Source: Cinnamomum chago
Lineage: Eukaryota; Streptophyta; Magnoliopsida; Laurales; Lauraceae
Reading direction: 5' to 3'
Length of the DNA stretch: 64,000 nucleotides
NCBI GenBank assembly: GCA_038049695.1
Contig: CP142451.1
Location: 123,849,501-123,913,500, forward strand
Position 1 is the first letter of the stretch, and every line of letters starts with the position of its first letter. Below the pieces are notes generated by a model, which was given only the letters and a program-made list of their open reading frames with translations, had not been told where the DNA came from and ran no database searches. The position numbers and the translations under genes were made by a program. This document shows, in pieces, positions 22,745 to 32,639 of this stretch.

Positions 22745-23012
22745 ACTCAAAACTTGGCAATGGCAGTTATTGGTAACCATCAGCATCATTTTTGTTCTAG
22801 CAAATCTGTTGGTACTCTTCTTTGAGATTCTACTTTTACAAAGGTGGACCAGCAAATGGGTGGCAACACTAGTCCAATCTGCAGCCCAACAACCTTCCTT
22901 GACCACCCTTTCCTTCATCTACATCTTCATTGGATTGGCAGTTTTTGGTGCCAGCATTATGTACTCATATGGGCTTTTGTACCCACCTGTCTCAACCTAT
23001 TCAAAATTTTAA
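22745..23012 (+). pseudogene. Captured fragment of a host membrane-protein gene (candidate)
   Basis: A frame of about 80 codons ends at 23012. It is strongly hydrophobic with two apparent membrane segments (IIFVLANLLVLFFEILLLQ and FIYIFIGLAVFGASIMYSYG) separated by a polar loop with RWTSKWVATLVQ. It has no ATG at its start. A TGGCAG acceptor-like site at about 22766 precedes it, so it looks like a last exon lifted from a spliced gene. The part upstream of the TRIM (about 21940-21999) may be the preceding exon or intron. It lies inside the long-TIR element, which suggests transduplication. The family is not recognised. Confidence 0.4.
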
Positions 23013-23200
23013 TTTAGGGTTTCTCGTTTGAAGCAAGGTGTTGGTGTATATGGTGGTGGCGGTGGAGGCGAAGGTGCCTAGATAAGGTCGCATTGCCTCT
23101 TGCAGCAGAGGTAGTTAGGGCAGAGAGTTCCCCCTACATCCATTCCACGCTACTGTCTAGAGGACGTGCTATGGTGTTGTCCAGGAGGATAGAAGTGGAT
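23013..23200. other. GC-richer filler between the gene fragment and the right terminus
   Basis: It contains a GGTGGTGGCGGTGGAGG purine-rich run near 23050 and no supported gene. It is probably also part of the captured host sequence. Confidence 0.3.
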
Positions 23201-23540
23201 GCGGGGGAGGTGCTGGTCGGAGGAGGAGAGGGTTGAGGACGAGGCGGAGGAGGTGCTGGCCAAAGAGGAGAGGAATGGTTCTTCTTTTATTTACGGTTTC
23301 TTGTTTGATATAAAATTTTCATATTTGCAAGAAAAACCCTGTCCATTTAATTTATTCATTCAAAAAGATAATCATAGCTGAGGTGGCAAACTTGCCACGT
23401 GGCGAGCAGGAATTCGTGCAAACAGGCCCCCCCTGTTCCAACGAAACAGGGGATCCGGACTACTGGCAATTATATTTGATAGTAAGCAGCGAAGGTATTG
23501 GATCAACAATGTCCCAATTAGCTATAGTTACCTCCTGACA

Positions 23541-24345
23541 AATATATATATTTGATTGTGATTCGGATAATAACAGTACAATAGGTCTTAAATCCGAAAA
23601 TTGTCCTAGAACTGCTGGAAAAAATGAAATGCGTGCAGAGCTATACGTACTCAATTCGATGAAAGTGGTCATTTTACCCTTATTCGTGACCCTAGGATAT
23701 CGCTACGTGCGATATCCTACGATCATAGGATATCACATTTTGCACCTGAGTTTAAATCTCTGGATTTAAGTTATGCCTGAGAACCTCCCATTGCCCGAAC
23801 ACACAAGCAATGTTGTCAAGGCTTTAGAGAATGTGGAATCAGACAATGGGACAACTTCATCACCCGTTGTAATTGTAGACTATGGTCAGATAATAGAGGA
23901 CTGATATCATGAAATGCTGGATATTGTAATCAAAGCACTGAAGTGGAGAGGGTTATTATTAATGTAAACTTATGTAACAAGAGAATTATTAATGTACACT
24001 TATGTAAGATCCCATAACAGCCCACAAAAGGTTGAAATGAAGAAGGTAAAATAGAGTTTTGAATTCATGGTGAAAATGTGCTTTGCATTTGGGCGGGGAG
24101 GGGTAATCATGCAATATCCTATAGTCAAGGGATATCACATAATTTGATATCCAACATCCCTACGATATCGCAATGTGAGATATCCTACAACCATAGGTTA
24201 TCATACAATTAAGGGTAAAATCGTCACTTTTACACCATCCTTTTCTGTACAAATAGTTTTGCGGTAATTAGAATTATTTTGACAATTCTGCGGCGATTGT
24301 CAACTTTAAGACCTGTTGTACGGTCATTATCCCTATTTGATTTCC
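23541..24345. mobile_element. Long inverted-repeat element (non-autonomous DNA transposon candidate)
   Basis: The left arm (about 23541-23770) and the reverse complement of the right arm (about 24100-24345) share ordered blocks: GGATAAT, GTACAA, AGGTCTTAAA, ATTTTACCCTTA and several AGGATATC words. The arms are about 200 bp and well diverged. Inside the left arm, 23694-23718 forms a perfect hairpin with 10-bp arms AGGATATCGC/GCGATATCCT and a 5-base loop. An imperfect direct repeat of about 34 bp (AACAATGTCYCAATTAGCTA at its core) lies just outside both arms, with the right copy split by the Copia insertion. No transposase is present. Confidence 0.55.
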
Positions 24346-24364
24346 TTTGCCACAACAATGTCTC

Positions 24365-25259
24365 TGTTAGTATTTTATTGGCTAATTCATGGGTTGGACA
24401 AAACTCTGGGTCCATTGAGTTGTATTTTTTAATTTATTTTAGAATGGACTGTGGTTGTGTCGCGGAAGAGCTGGAGAGAAAAAAAAAAGAGAAGACGACG
24501 AACACTGCCAGGCCCGATCGATCAGAGCCTCAGACCGATCGATCGGTCAGAAAAAACATCCAGTTATTTGGATGGTCCGATCGATCGGATGCACAGTCCG
24601 ATCGATCGAACAAGGTGCGCCAATTTCGAGAAAGTCTCTAGTTTCTATACGAACTTGTTTCCTTTTGAGACACTGTTTCCCAGTTTGAGTCCTACTTGTG
24701 CACTAAGTCTAAGGCACTAATTTGGGGCTATTTATAGGGTGTTACTTTCAACCCTAAAGGTAGGTGTGCATATTGAAGAACACACACACAACTCTCATTA
24801 ATCTGAGTCAGAGATATCTTTGAGAGAGTTTATTCTCTAGAGCAATTAAGAGACTATTCTGAAGGGCTGCTCTAGAAGGTTGTTGCTGTTTCTACTTTTC
24901 TTGTAGAAGATTGATCATCTTGGTTGACAAGGTGCGAGGAGATCAAGTAAGGAGAACGGGGCGAGGTGGATGTCGTGTCAGTGGATTCTTTGCAAGAATA
25001 ACTACAGTCCTTAGGTCGAGGTACAGACTGAGGTAAATGAACTTGTGAGTATATCTTGTAATTGTTCGTGAACTCTTGATTTCTGGTTCGTGATTTTTCT
25101 CCCTGGAAAGGGTTTCCACGCTAATTATTGTGTCTACCTTCTTGTGGTGTGTGATTGGTAGATAGCTAGTTCTATATTGTCTGATTGGTTTATTTTCGTT
25201 GCATTGATTGGTTAAATTAGAACTAGTAATCCATTCTGGTAGCCCCTCATAAAATTTCA
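24365..25259 (+). repeat. 5' LTR of the Copia element
   Basis: It runs from TGTTAGTATTTTATTGG to ATAAAATTTCA and is repeated at 27453-28346. It contains three copies of a 12-bp palindrome or near-palindrome CCGATCGATCGG (24535, 24577 and 24598). Confidence 0.92.
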
Positions 25260-25261
25260 AT

Positions 25262-25273
25262 TGGTATCAGAGC
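25262..25273 (+). other. Met-tRNA primer-binding site of the Copia element
   Basis: TGGTATCAGAGC begins three bases after the LTR end. It is the standard initiator-Met tRNA primer site of plant Copia elements. Confidence 0.92.
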
Positions 25274-25314
25274 AGGTTGCACTATTTTATTATGTAGATC
25301 CAAATATTGCTAGA

Positions 25315-27000
25315 ATGGATGTCTACCGAGAAGGCACTTCAACCAATAAGCCTCCTCTGCTGGATGGTTCTAATTATGCTTATTGGAAAGCCAGAATGGT
25401 TGCCTTTGTAAAAGCCATAGATCTGAAAGTATGTAAATCTATTGAGAAAGGCTATTCCTTGCCCACTGTCACTACTAATGGGATAACCAGTTTTAAATCT
25501 AAAGAACAGTGGACAAAGGATGAAGGATTGGCAGCCACTTGCAACTCTAGTGCTTTGAATGCTATTTATAATGGAGTTAGCATATCTGAGTTTCGTAGTA
25601 TTTCTACATGCACTACTGCAAAAGAAGTTTGGGATATTCTGCAGACTGTGCATGAAGGGACTGACACCGTCAAACAGTCGAAACTTCAGAAATTGTATAC
25701 AGCCTTTGAAACCATAAAGATAGAAGATGATGAAACTTTTGATGAGTTTAATTCAAAGCTGAATACAATTGTGAATGATACATTTACTTTGGGAGAGCCA
25801 ATTCATGAAAATAGAATTGTGAAAAAGATTCTGCAGTCTCTTCTAGTAATGTTTGATGCAAAGGTTGTGGCCATATAAGAGAATAAAAATCTGAATATTC
25901 TCAAAGCTGAGGAATTAGTTGGCAACCTTCAGACTTTTGAAGCAAACCTAAGGACCAATGGAAAATCAAAATCCAAAGGTATTGCTTTGAGAGCCTCCAA
26001 AGAATTAATCATTCAAGAAAATTGCTAGTGATTCTGATTCTGATTATGAGGAGATTGATCCCCAAGTTGCTGTTGAGTTTATGAAACAATTTCAAGCTTT
26101 TATGAAGGGGAAGAAAAGTGATTTGAAAGTCCCTAAAAATTTTGTAAAGAAGAAATTTTCTAAAGGGATTCAATGTTTTGAGTGTCATGGTTATGGATAC
26201 ATTGCTAGTGATGTGCTAACAAAAAGTAAAAAAAGAAGGCTTTCAATCTGACTTGGGATGATGATACTTCTGAGGAAGATGATAAAAAATCTGAGTCTGA
26301 GAAGCCTAATGCTACCAAAGAAAAATTCATGGCATTGATGGCAACTTCTGTTTCTGCTACTCCATTAGTTTCTGATGAAGGGACTGGTCAAGGTGCTGGT
26401 GAGTTAGAGACAGAACATGATTGGCAAGCTGAATATCATATATTGTTTGCAAAGACCATGAAGATGCTTAAGATGAATGAAAAAGTGGCTACAAGCTGGA
26501 AAGAATCTGAAGAACAGAATACTTCTTTACAAGTTGAATTGTCTGAAGCTCTTACAAAAGTGAGTCACTTAGAGGCTGAAAATAACAAATTGGCAGATAT
26601 ATTGACTACTGAAGCACAAAAGTGTGTTTTGATTAATCATGATATGGAGACCTTGAAAGCTAAAAATACCGACTTGCAAGGAAGACTCAAGATTGTTATT
26701 TATGAGTTGGATATAAGCAAGGCTTCACTAAACAGGATGAATGTTGGGTCTACAAAACTTGATGACATCCTGAGCAGTCAAAAGGCAAAGAATAACATGC
26801 ATGACATTGACTACACTGACAGGGCATCTACATCAAAAGCCAAAGGTATTAACTGTTTTGTTCAAAATTCAGCTGTTACTAATCATGTTGTTCATGTTAC
26901 AGCTGCCAAGAAGAAGAATGTGTCACGTCCTGAACGTATACCCACTTGTCATCACTGTGAAATTAAAGAACACATTCGACCCCATTGCAATAAGCTGTGA
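25315..27000 (+). pseudogene. Copia gag region (decayed)
   Basis: The frame starting at 25315 contains the UBN2-type gag core: PPLLDGSNYAYWKARMVAF, then AKEVWDILQTVHEGTD, KLQKLYTAFETIKIEDDE and FNSKLNTIVND. Downstream are an acidic linker, a CFECHGYGYIASD knuckle-like motif, a heptad-rich segment (LEAENNKLADIL) and a second Cys/His cluster (CHHCEIKEHIRPHC). Copia gag proteins assemble virus-like particles in the cytoplasm. The region holds a few breaks and is a fossil. Confidence 0.82.
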
Positions 27001-27440
27001 AAGTCTCCAAACCAAAAGCAATGGAAAAGGCAGAAGGAAGAGTCACATTTGAAAACCAAAGCTGTTTGGGTCAAGAAAGAAGACATTCCATCTGTCTTGG
27101 TACACACTATGCTGAACTATCTGAAAATGCAAGTGTGTGTGTCAAAACTTCATCACCCCTGATCTACAAGATCAAGCCCCCACCCCAGTGTTGATATGAA
27201 GATCATCTTGAGGGGGAGTCTATTTAGGGGGAGCTGCAGGATCCAGATTGACAGAAGCGGCTTGAACAAAATTGTTTGTCAATTGTGGACAAAAAGGGGG
27301 AGAATATTGAAGCCAGGGGGAGAAACAAGCAAAGATCTATAGATGCTGATTTTTTTTTGGTTGAAAACTCAATGTATTTTGAGTTTTTCTCTTGGGTAGA
27401 TCATTTGTATTGTTCTAGGGAGTTTTGTCCATGAGTTTCC

Positions 27441-27452
27441 AAAGGGGGAGAT
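27441..27452 (+). other. Polypurine tract of the Copia element
   Basis: AAAGGGGGAGAT lies immediately before the TG of the 3' LTR. A second GGGGGAG run occurs near 27297, as is common in SIRE-like Copia elements. Confidence 0.85.
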
Positions 27453-28346
27453 TGTTAGTATTTTATTGGCTAATTCATGGGTTGGACAAAACTCTGGGTC
27501 CATTGAGTTGTATTTTCTAATTTATTTTATAATGGACTGTGGTTGTGTGGCGGAAGAGCTGAAAAGAAACAAAAAGAGAAGATAGCGAACATTGCAAGGC
27601 CTGATCAATTGGAGCCTCAGACCGATCGATCAGTCAGAAAAAGCATACAGTTATTTGGATGGTCCGATCGATCGGATGCACAGTCCGATCGATCGGACAA
27701 GGTGCGCAGATTTCGGGAAAGTCTTCAGTTTCTATACGAACTTGTTTCCTTTTGAGACATTGTTTCCCAGTTTGAGTCCTACTTGTGCACTAAGTCTAAG
27801 GCACGAATTTGGGGCTATTTATTGGGTGTTACTCTCAACCCTAAAGGTAGGTGTGCATATTGAAGAACACACACACAACTCTCATTAATATGAGTCAGAG
27901 ATATCTTTGAGAGAGTTTATTCTCTAGAGCCATTGAAAGACTATTCTGAAGGGCTGCTCTAGAAGGTTGTTGCTGCTTTTACTTTTCTTGTAAAAGATTG
28001 ATCATCTTGGTTGACAAGGTGCGCGGAGATCAAGTAAGGAGAACGAGGCGCGGTGGATGTCGTGTCAGTGGATTCTTTGCAAGAATAACTACAGTCCTTG
28101 GGTCGAGGTACAGACTAAGGTAAAGGAGCTTGTGAGTATATCTTGTAACTGTTCGTGAACTCTTGATTTCTGGTTCGTGGTTTTTCTACCTGGAAAGGGT
28201 TTCCACGCTAATTATTGTGTCTGCCTTCTTGTGGTGTGTGATTGGTAGATAGCTAGTTCTATATTGTCTAATTGGTTTATTTTCGCTACATTGATTGGTT
28301 AAATTAGAACTAGTAATCTATTATGGTAGCCCCTCATAAAATTTCA
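27453..28346 (+). repeat. 3' LTR of the Copia element
   Basis: It repeats the 5' LTR over its whole length (894 versus 895 bp) with a few percent mismatches. It is followed by the target duplication GTCTC. Confidence 0.92.
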
Positions 28347-28351
28347 GTCTC

Positions 28352-29157
28352 AATTAGCTAGAGTCATTTCCTAGCAACAATCCCAGCCCAAGAATTCTAA
28401 ATACCGAAAGCAAAGCACCGAGGTAAAAGGTTGTCATGAATCATGGTTCAACGAAGATTATAGCCCAAAAAAATAGATTGCAAAAATAAATCATTTCTAT
28501 TTAATAAATTACTTTTCAAAGCAAAAAGTCAGTTTATGCACATGTTCTCAATAAGATAACAAATTTAATGGCCCAGCTTAGTTAGAGACCAAATTACTAT
28601 AAATACTTATAAAAACAAAAAGTGATCTTATGCGTATATTGTCTAGTAAAGGACACAAGATAAGGAAATTCCATCCCTACTCTTTTCCGCCTTTGTTTTA
28701 CCTTTTTTTTCTTTTTTTTTGTTTTCCCTGCAATTCACTTCTTTTCCTCTTTCTCAATTTCGTCTTGTTAAATAAAAGTGCACCCACGATTATAAGTGGT
28801 GATTATAAGTGGTGCTCATCAATTATGAGCAATTGCCCTTAGTTTACATGCCCACTTTGATTAATTTATCTTTTTAGGCAAATTGTTCTACACACTAATC
28901 AGTAATCCCGCTTGAATTGGCACCATTTCTAATTTCATACTATATCAAACATTAGTGATTGTTAGATTTTATCCCAACCAATCGGTACAATGTATATGCA
29001 ATAAACTTTGTAGACCAAAAACTAAGTGCTAGGATTATTCCATATACCTACTATCTTGCGTTTCTGTAATCTATATATGTCTAGTTTTTTTCATCCATGA
29101 ATTCAAGTAAATGACACCTTTTAAGATAAAATACCTACGTGTTTTTTTAGGATCCCT
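28352..29157. other. Intergenic stretch, nothing recognised
   Basis: The first about 30 bases continue the sequence interrupted by the Copia element (AATTAGCTAGAGTCATTTCC). The rest is AT-rich with T-rich runs near 28700-28720 and a short repeated GATTATAAGTGGT at 28788 and 28801. No gene is supported. Confidence 0.5.
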
Positions 29158-29298
29158 AGTATGTGTATACTCTTGGTTTGAGGGAATGATTGTACAAGGT
29201 TATCAAATTATGTCGTTAAATAAAGTTGAATCAAATCTAAACAAAGGGCTACCCCTTTCAAAGATCAATACCCAAAGTCTTGGCCCCACCATATTCAT

Positions 29299-29597
29299 AA
29301 GAGAAGTCCCATAAAAGAGAAGATTCTATGTTGGAAACCTCCACCGGCAGGAGTCTTAAAGCTTATTGTGGATGGTGCAATGTTGTTAAAAAAGCTTTAA
29401 AAAGCGGCAGTTATGGTATTCTTAGATATAAGAAGGGCAATGTGGTTATGGGCCTTGTGGCGATATGGTGGTGTGGTGGCACTCAACTCTAGACCTAGTA
29501 AAGCAATATGTATTTGTTGATGTTATAGTGGCCTCTTTATAATATTCAAATTAATTTTTTCTATGTATAGATATATAAAAAAAAAAAAAAAAAAACA
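29299..29597 (+). mobile_element. Poly(A)-tailed insertion, about 0.3 kb (SINE or retrocopy candidate)
   Basis: Copy 1 of the duplicated segment passes directly from CCACCATAT to the CTCTAGCTCTTC region, whereas here about 300 bp intervene. They end in a run of about 20 A residues (29578-29596). A 3' poly(A) tail indicates retroposition. No clear RNA polymerase III boxes or target duplication were found, so SINE versus processed retrocopy is open. Confidence 0.5.
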
Positions 29598-30337
29598 TAC
29601 TCCAGCTCTTCTCAAAGTGGGATTAATCATTGAATATGAAAAAAATGGTCATAAAGCTTAATATTATTATTATTATTTTGCTAGGTTGGCATACTAGCTG
29701 GGAGCTAGGGATACTCTATATCAACCTGAAGGCTCAGGGATCCAACCCCGGCATCTGCGTAATATTGAGGTGACAACACCACATTATCATGATTTTGGTC
29801 TTTTATGTACATAGTAGTTGTTGAAATTTGAGCATATGAGAATTATATTCATAGATTGGTTCTAAAACAAAACAAAGATTTAGAGACACTTTTCACATCA
29901 ACGTAATTCAATGGTTAATTCAATGGTCAATATTATTCCCATTAACATATAGTTTGGGTCATATAATAATGCATATCCGTTTCAAAAAAATATATATAAC
30001 AATGCATGGAATTATGAATAAATTGACGGTTTGGATCCATGTTATGTTGACCCTATTATAAATGAAACTTTTGATAAATATGTGATTGAACCATAATTTT
30101 TTTGAAAATTTCGAAACAAAACGATGCTTGCGGGCTTGAATCGCGTGGACTTATAGTGGCAAACATGGGTGGACACATAGTTTGAACAATCTGGATCCTC
30201 ACAAAATGGACCAAACATGTAAGAATTTGATTGATGTATAAGATTGTGCACTTGATTGATGTATAAGAGTACGCATGATGTCATCTGTCATGTGATCACT
30301 CTTATATTGGGACCAACTCTTATTCAAATAAATCTAA

Positions 30338-31344
30338 GCCCCATTTGGCATCACTAATTTTTGCCTCTATTTCTCTAAATCTCTAAAGCGAATAAAGATT
30401 TTGAGAATAGAGGCGTTTGACAACGTATTTCACCCACTAAATAGTGTAGAGAAGTAGAGGGAATGCCTCTTTTTTCCATAGCCCACCATTGGTTGCATGT
30501 AGAAAGTATAAGGAAAAAAATAAAAGCAGGTGAACAATGAATCTAGCCTAACAACGCCCAGTCCGATTTTTTTATTTTTTCCAAAATCTAAGAGTGTAAA
30601 TCAAGATCCAAACCATTGGAGATGTTCACAAGATCAAAGACGGCCATGACACCAAATTCCAGTCGTTAGATCATCATCAATATCAAGATATGTTCAAAAA
30701 AATGTGATCCATTGGACGCAATTTTCTGGAGTCTGGGCGTCAAACACAAGATCCAAACCGTTAGATATCTTTGGATGGATGAAAACAACTATGCAGTCAA
30801 TTTTCAAGGCTTGAAACCTTGTGGATCTCGAGATATTTGCAAGGAAATATCAACCAAGAAAATATCAACCATTGATGTATCATGCTCCATGTTCGATTTA
30901 TCCATGAGTGGTAACGTTTTTCTAATCTTTTTTATTATATATGAGATAGTAAATCAAGATCTAAACCGTTAAAATTGTTCTTAAGATCAAGCCCAACAAT
31001 GAGACCAAATTTTAGCTGTTGGACAATTGTCAATCTCGAGATATGAGCAAAAAAAGTAAGTCATTTGATAGCATTTTATGGATTATGTGGGCCTCAAACA
31101 TAAGACCCAAACCGTTAGATCTCTTTGGAAGGCTGAAAACGGCCATGGGGTCAATTTTCAAAGCATGATACCTTGTGGATGTTGAGAAATTTGTGAAAAA
31201 CTTTCAACTATTAATATAAAAAAGTCTACTAAACATATATCCTAGCATTACCAAACACTCCTCTTGATTTTAGCCTTGTTTTCTGATGGCTCTTTTTTTC
31301 TTAATGGGTATATCCAGAATAGAGTAGAGATACCAAAGAAGCAA
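30338..31344. mobile_element. PIF/Harbinger-like element, about 1.0 kb, with TAA duplication
   Basis: It is absent from copy 1 and bounded by TAA on both sides (30335-30337 and 31345-31347). The ends pair imperfectly (GCCCCATTTGGCATC against TGCTTCTTTGGTATC after reverse complement). A 3-bp TAA duplication with GGC/TTTGG-type ends suits PIF/Harbinger. The interior contains a tandem duplication of about 345-355 bp (about 30596-30900 and 30950-31225), each unit with a CCAAACCGTTAGAT word. No transposase frame is seen. Confidence 0.55.
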
Positions 31345-31913
31345 TAAGGATATGTAATTGGAGTGGTGATATTCATTTTGGACGGTTCAAATCATGAATA
31401 GATGGTCCATGGTGATATTCATTTTTATGGGATTTGGACCGGACATTCCCACATAGTGCGGATCTTGCCATCTTACATCTGAGTCTTTGAGTCAAAGGAG
31501 TTGAACTCTGCATTGGGGCCTACCTATTGAGAATCTCAGCTAGTCAAAATGAGAGCCCTTACATCTTACGGCTACAACATGTTTTAGACCTGCCATAAGA
31601 TCATGTTGATGACATCATCCTTCAAATGGTCAATCCCATGATGAAACCAATTCTTATTAGAGTAGCATTCGGGAACATCCCATTTACAATGAGGGATGAT
31701 CATTTTAAGCAGCTTATATTTTAAATAGATTAGTCCCATTGTAGAGTTTCACTCCTTCAATTTATGAATTCTTAAGTCATAGACTTCTAGGAATCCTCTT
31801 GGGGCTATTTGTATCACTGCCTTTTATGTGGAAACGTCACAAAAATCTTGCTTTTTATGAAAACGTTTTTGATAATTTGGTGTCAACACTTTTCCATGAA
31901 ATAAGACATTAAG

Positions 31914-32442
31914 GGCACGTTTGTGTACACACCCTTTTCGCGGAAAGAGGAAATTACTACGTCAGCAAATTCCATAGAAATGAAAACCTCGGAAAATGAT
32001 TTCCATAGAATTTAAAAATTCATGTTTGGTGTAAAAAGAGTTTCCTCATTGAATTGGTGCAGATGTTGTTTGGTGCGACTGTGGATTCCTTATAGAAAAT
32101 CAAAATTTCCTATTTGGTGATATAATTTTTTGAAGAAAATAACATAACATGTATATTATTTATTTAACATTAAATAATAATTTATATAAAGAAATAAAAA
32201 ATGAAAGAGTTATAGGGTTTTTGGGTTGAAATGGACAAGAGTGAGAAAAAAAGGGAGAAGTTTTTCGAGGAAAACCATTTCCCATACCCCCATGGGAAAC
32301 TCATTTCCACAATTATCAAGGAAAATGCTGACCAGCCAGGAAAACATTTCCGCGGAATTGTTCGGCACCAAACGCCGGAAAAATGGGTTTTCCGCTGAAA
32401 ATCGTAAACTTTTCCACAGAAAAGTGTGACACAAACATGCCC
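31914..32442. mobile_element. PIF/Harbinger MITE, 529 bp, with TAA duplication
   Basis: The ends are GGGCACGTTTGTGT and, reverse complemented, GGGCATGTTTGTGT. It is flanked by TAA at 31911-31913 and 32443-32445. Copy 1 of the duplicated segment has the empty site near 8213. The terminal pattern and 3-bp TAA duplication are typical of PIF/Harbinger (Tourist-type) MITEs. Open frames inside it are not genes. Confidence 0.88.
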
Positions 32443-32639
32443 TAAAACCAATGCAATCTTCCATGATTCTATGAAAATCAAATGGTCAATCTTATAGTAG
32501 GACTAACTCTTATTACAATAAATTTAATTTGAAAATAAACCATATAGTGTGAAGGCCTTTTATTTCAAGCATCTTGAATTTTCAATAAGTAGATGCTACT
32601 ATGGAGCTCTACACCTTCAACTCAGATCAGGATTTCTCT

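Larger units (their letters stand above)
21591..23430. mobile_element. Mutator-like DNA transposon with about 200-bp inverted termini, carrying a gene fragment
   Basis: The left end (21591-21800, GCCTATTTGGACGAATCCCTGC onward) matches the reverse complement of the right end (23200-23430, GCCTGTTTGCACGAATTCCTGC onward). The match covers about 200 bp and includes GCCACCTCAGCTATGA, TTGAATGAATAAA and GCACCTCCTCC. Such long inverted termini are characteristic of Mutator-like elements. No transposase is seen. The interior contains a protein-like membrane-segment frame (22745-23012) and a TRIM insertion. No 9-bp target duplication could be identified, so the exact ends are uncertain. Confidence 0.65.
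24365..28346 (+). mobile_element. Ty1/Copia retrotransposon, gag-only (non-autonomous), 3982 bp
   Basis: The element has two LTRs of about 895 bp, a Met-tRNA primer-binding site, a gag-like region, a polypurine tract, and the 5-bp target duplication GTCTC at 24360-24364 and 28347-28351. No protease, integrase, reverse transcriptase or RNase H is recognisable between gag and the 3' LTR, so it would have depended on a related element. The gag style (UBN2 type with a downstream coiled-coil region) suggests the SIRE/Maximus side of Copia. The LTRs differ by a few percent by eye. It is a fossil with a small number of breaks in gag. Confidence 0.88.

Noticed and set aside
22770-23012. 80-residue frame taken as a complete small gene
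   Set aside because: The frame begins without ATG and sits inside a long-TIR element downstream of a TRIM, so it is listed as a captured fragment instead.
25262-25273. TGGTATCAGAGC considered as part of a tRNA gene
   Set aside because: It matches only the primer complement of initiator-Met tRNA next to an LTR. No tRNA cloverleaf surrounds it here, in the TRIM, or in the virus units.
29677-29830. Box-B-like words (GGGATCCAACCCC) suggesting a SINE
   Set aside because: The same stretch is present in copy 1 as part of the older duplicated segment, with no poly(A) end or target duplication.
32182-32481. Overlapping frames of 67-99 residues on both strands
   Set aside because: They are shadows across the PIF/Harbinger MITE at 31914-32442.
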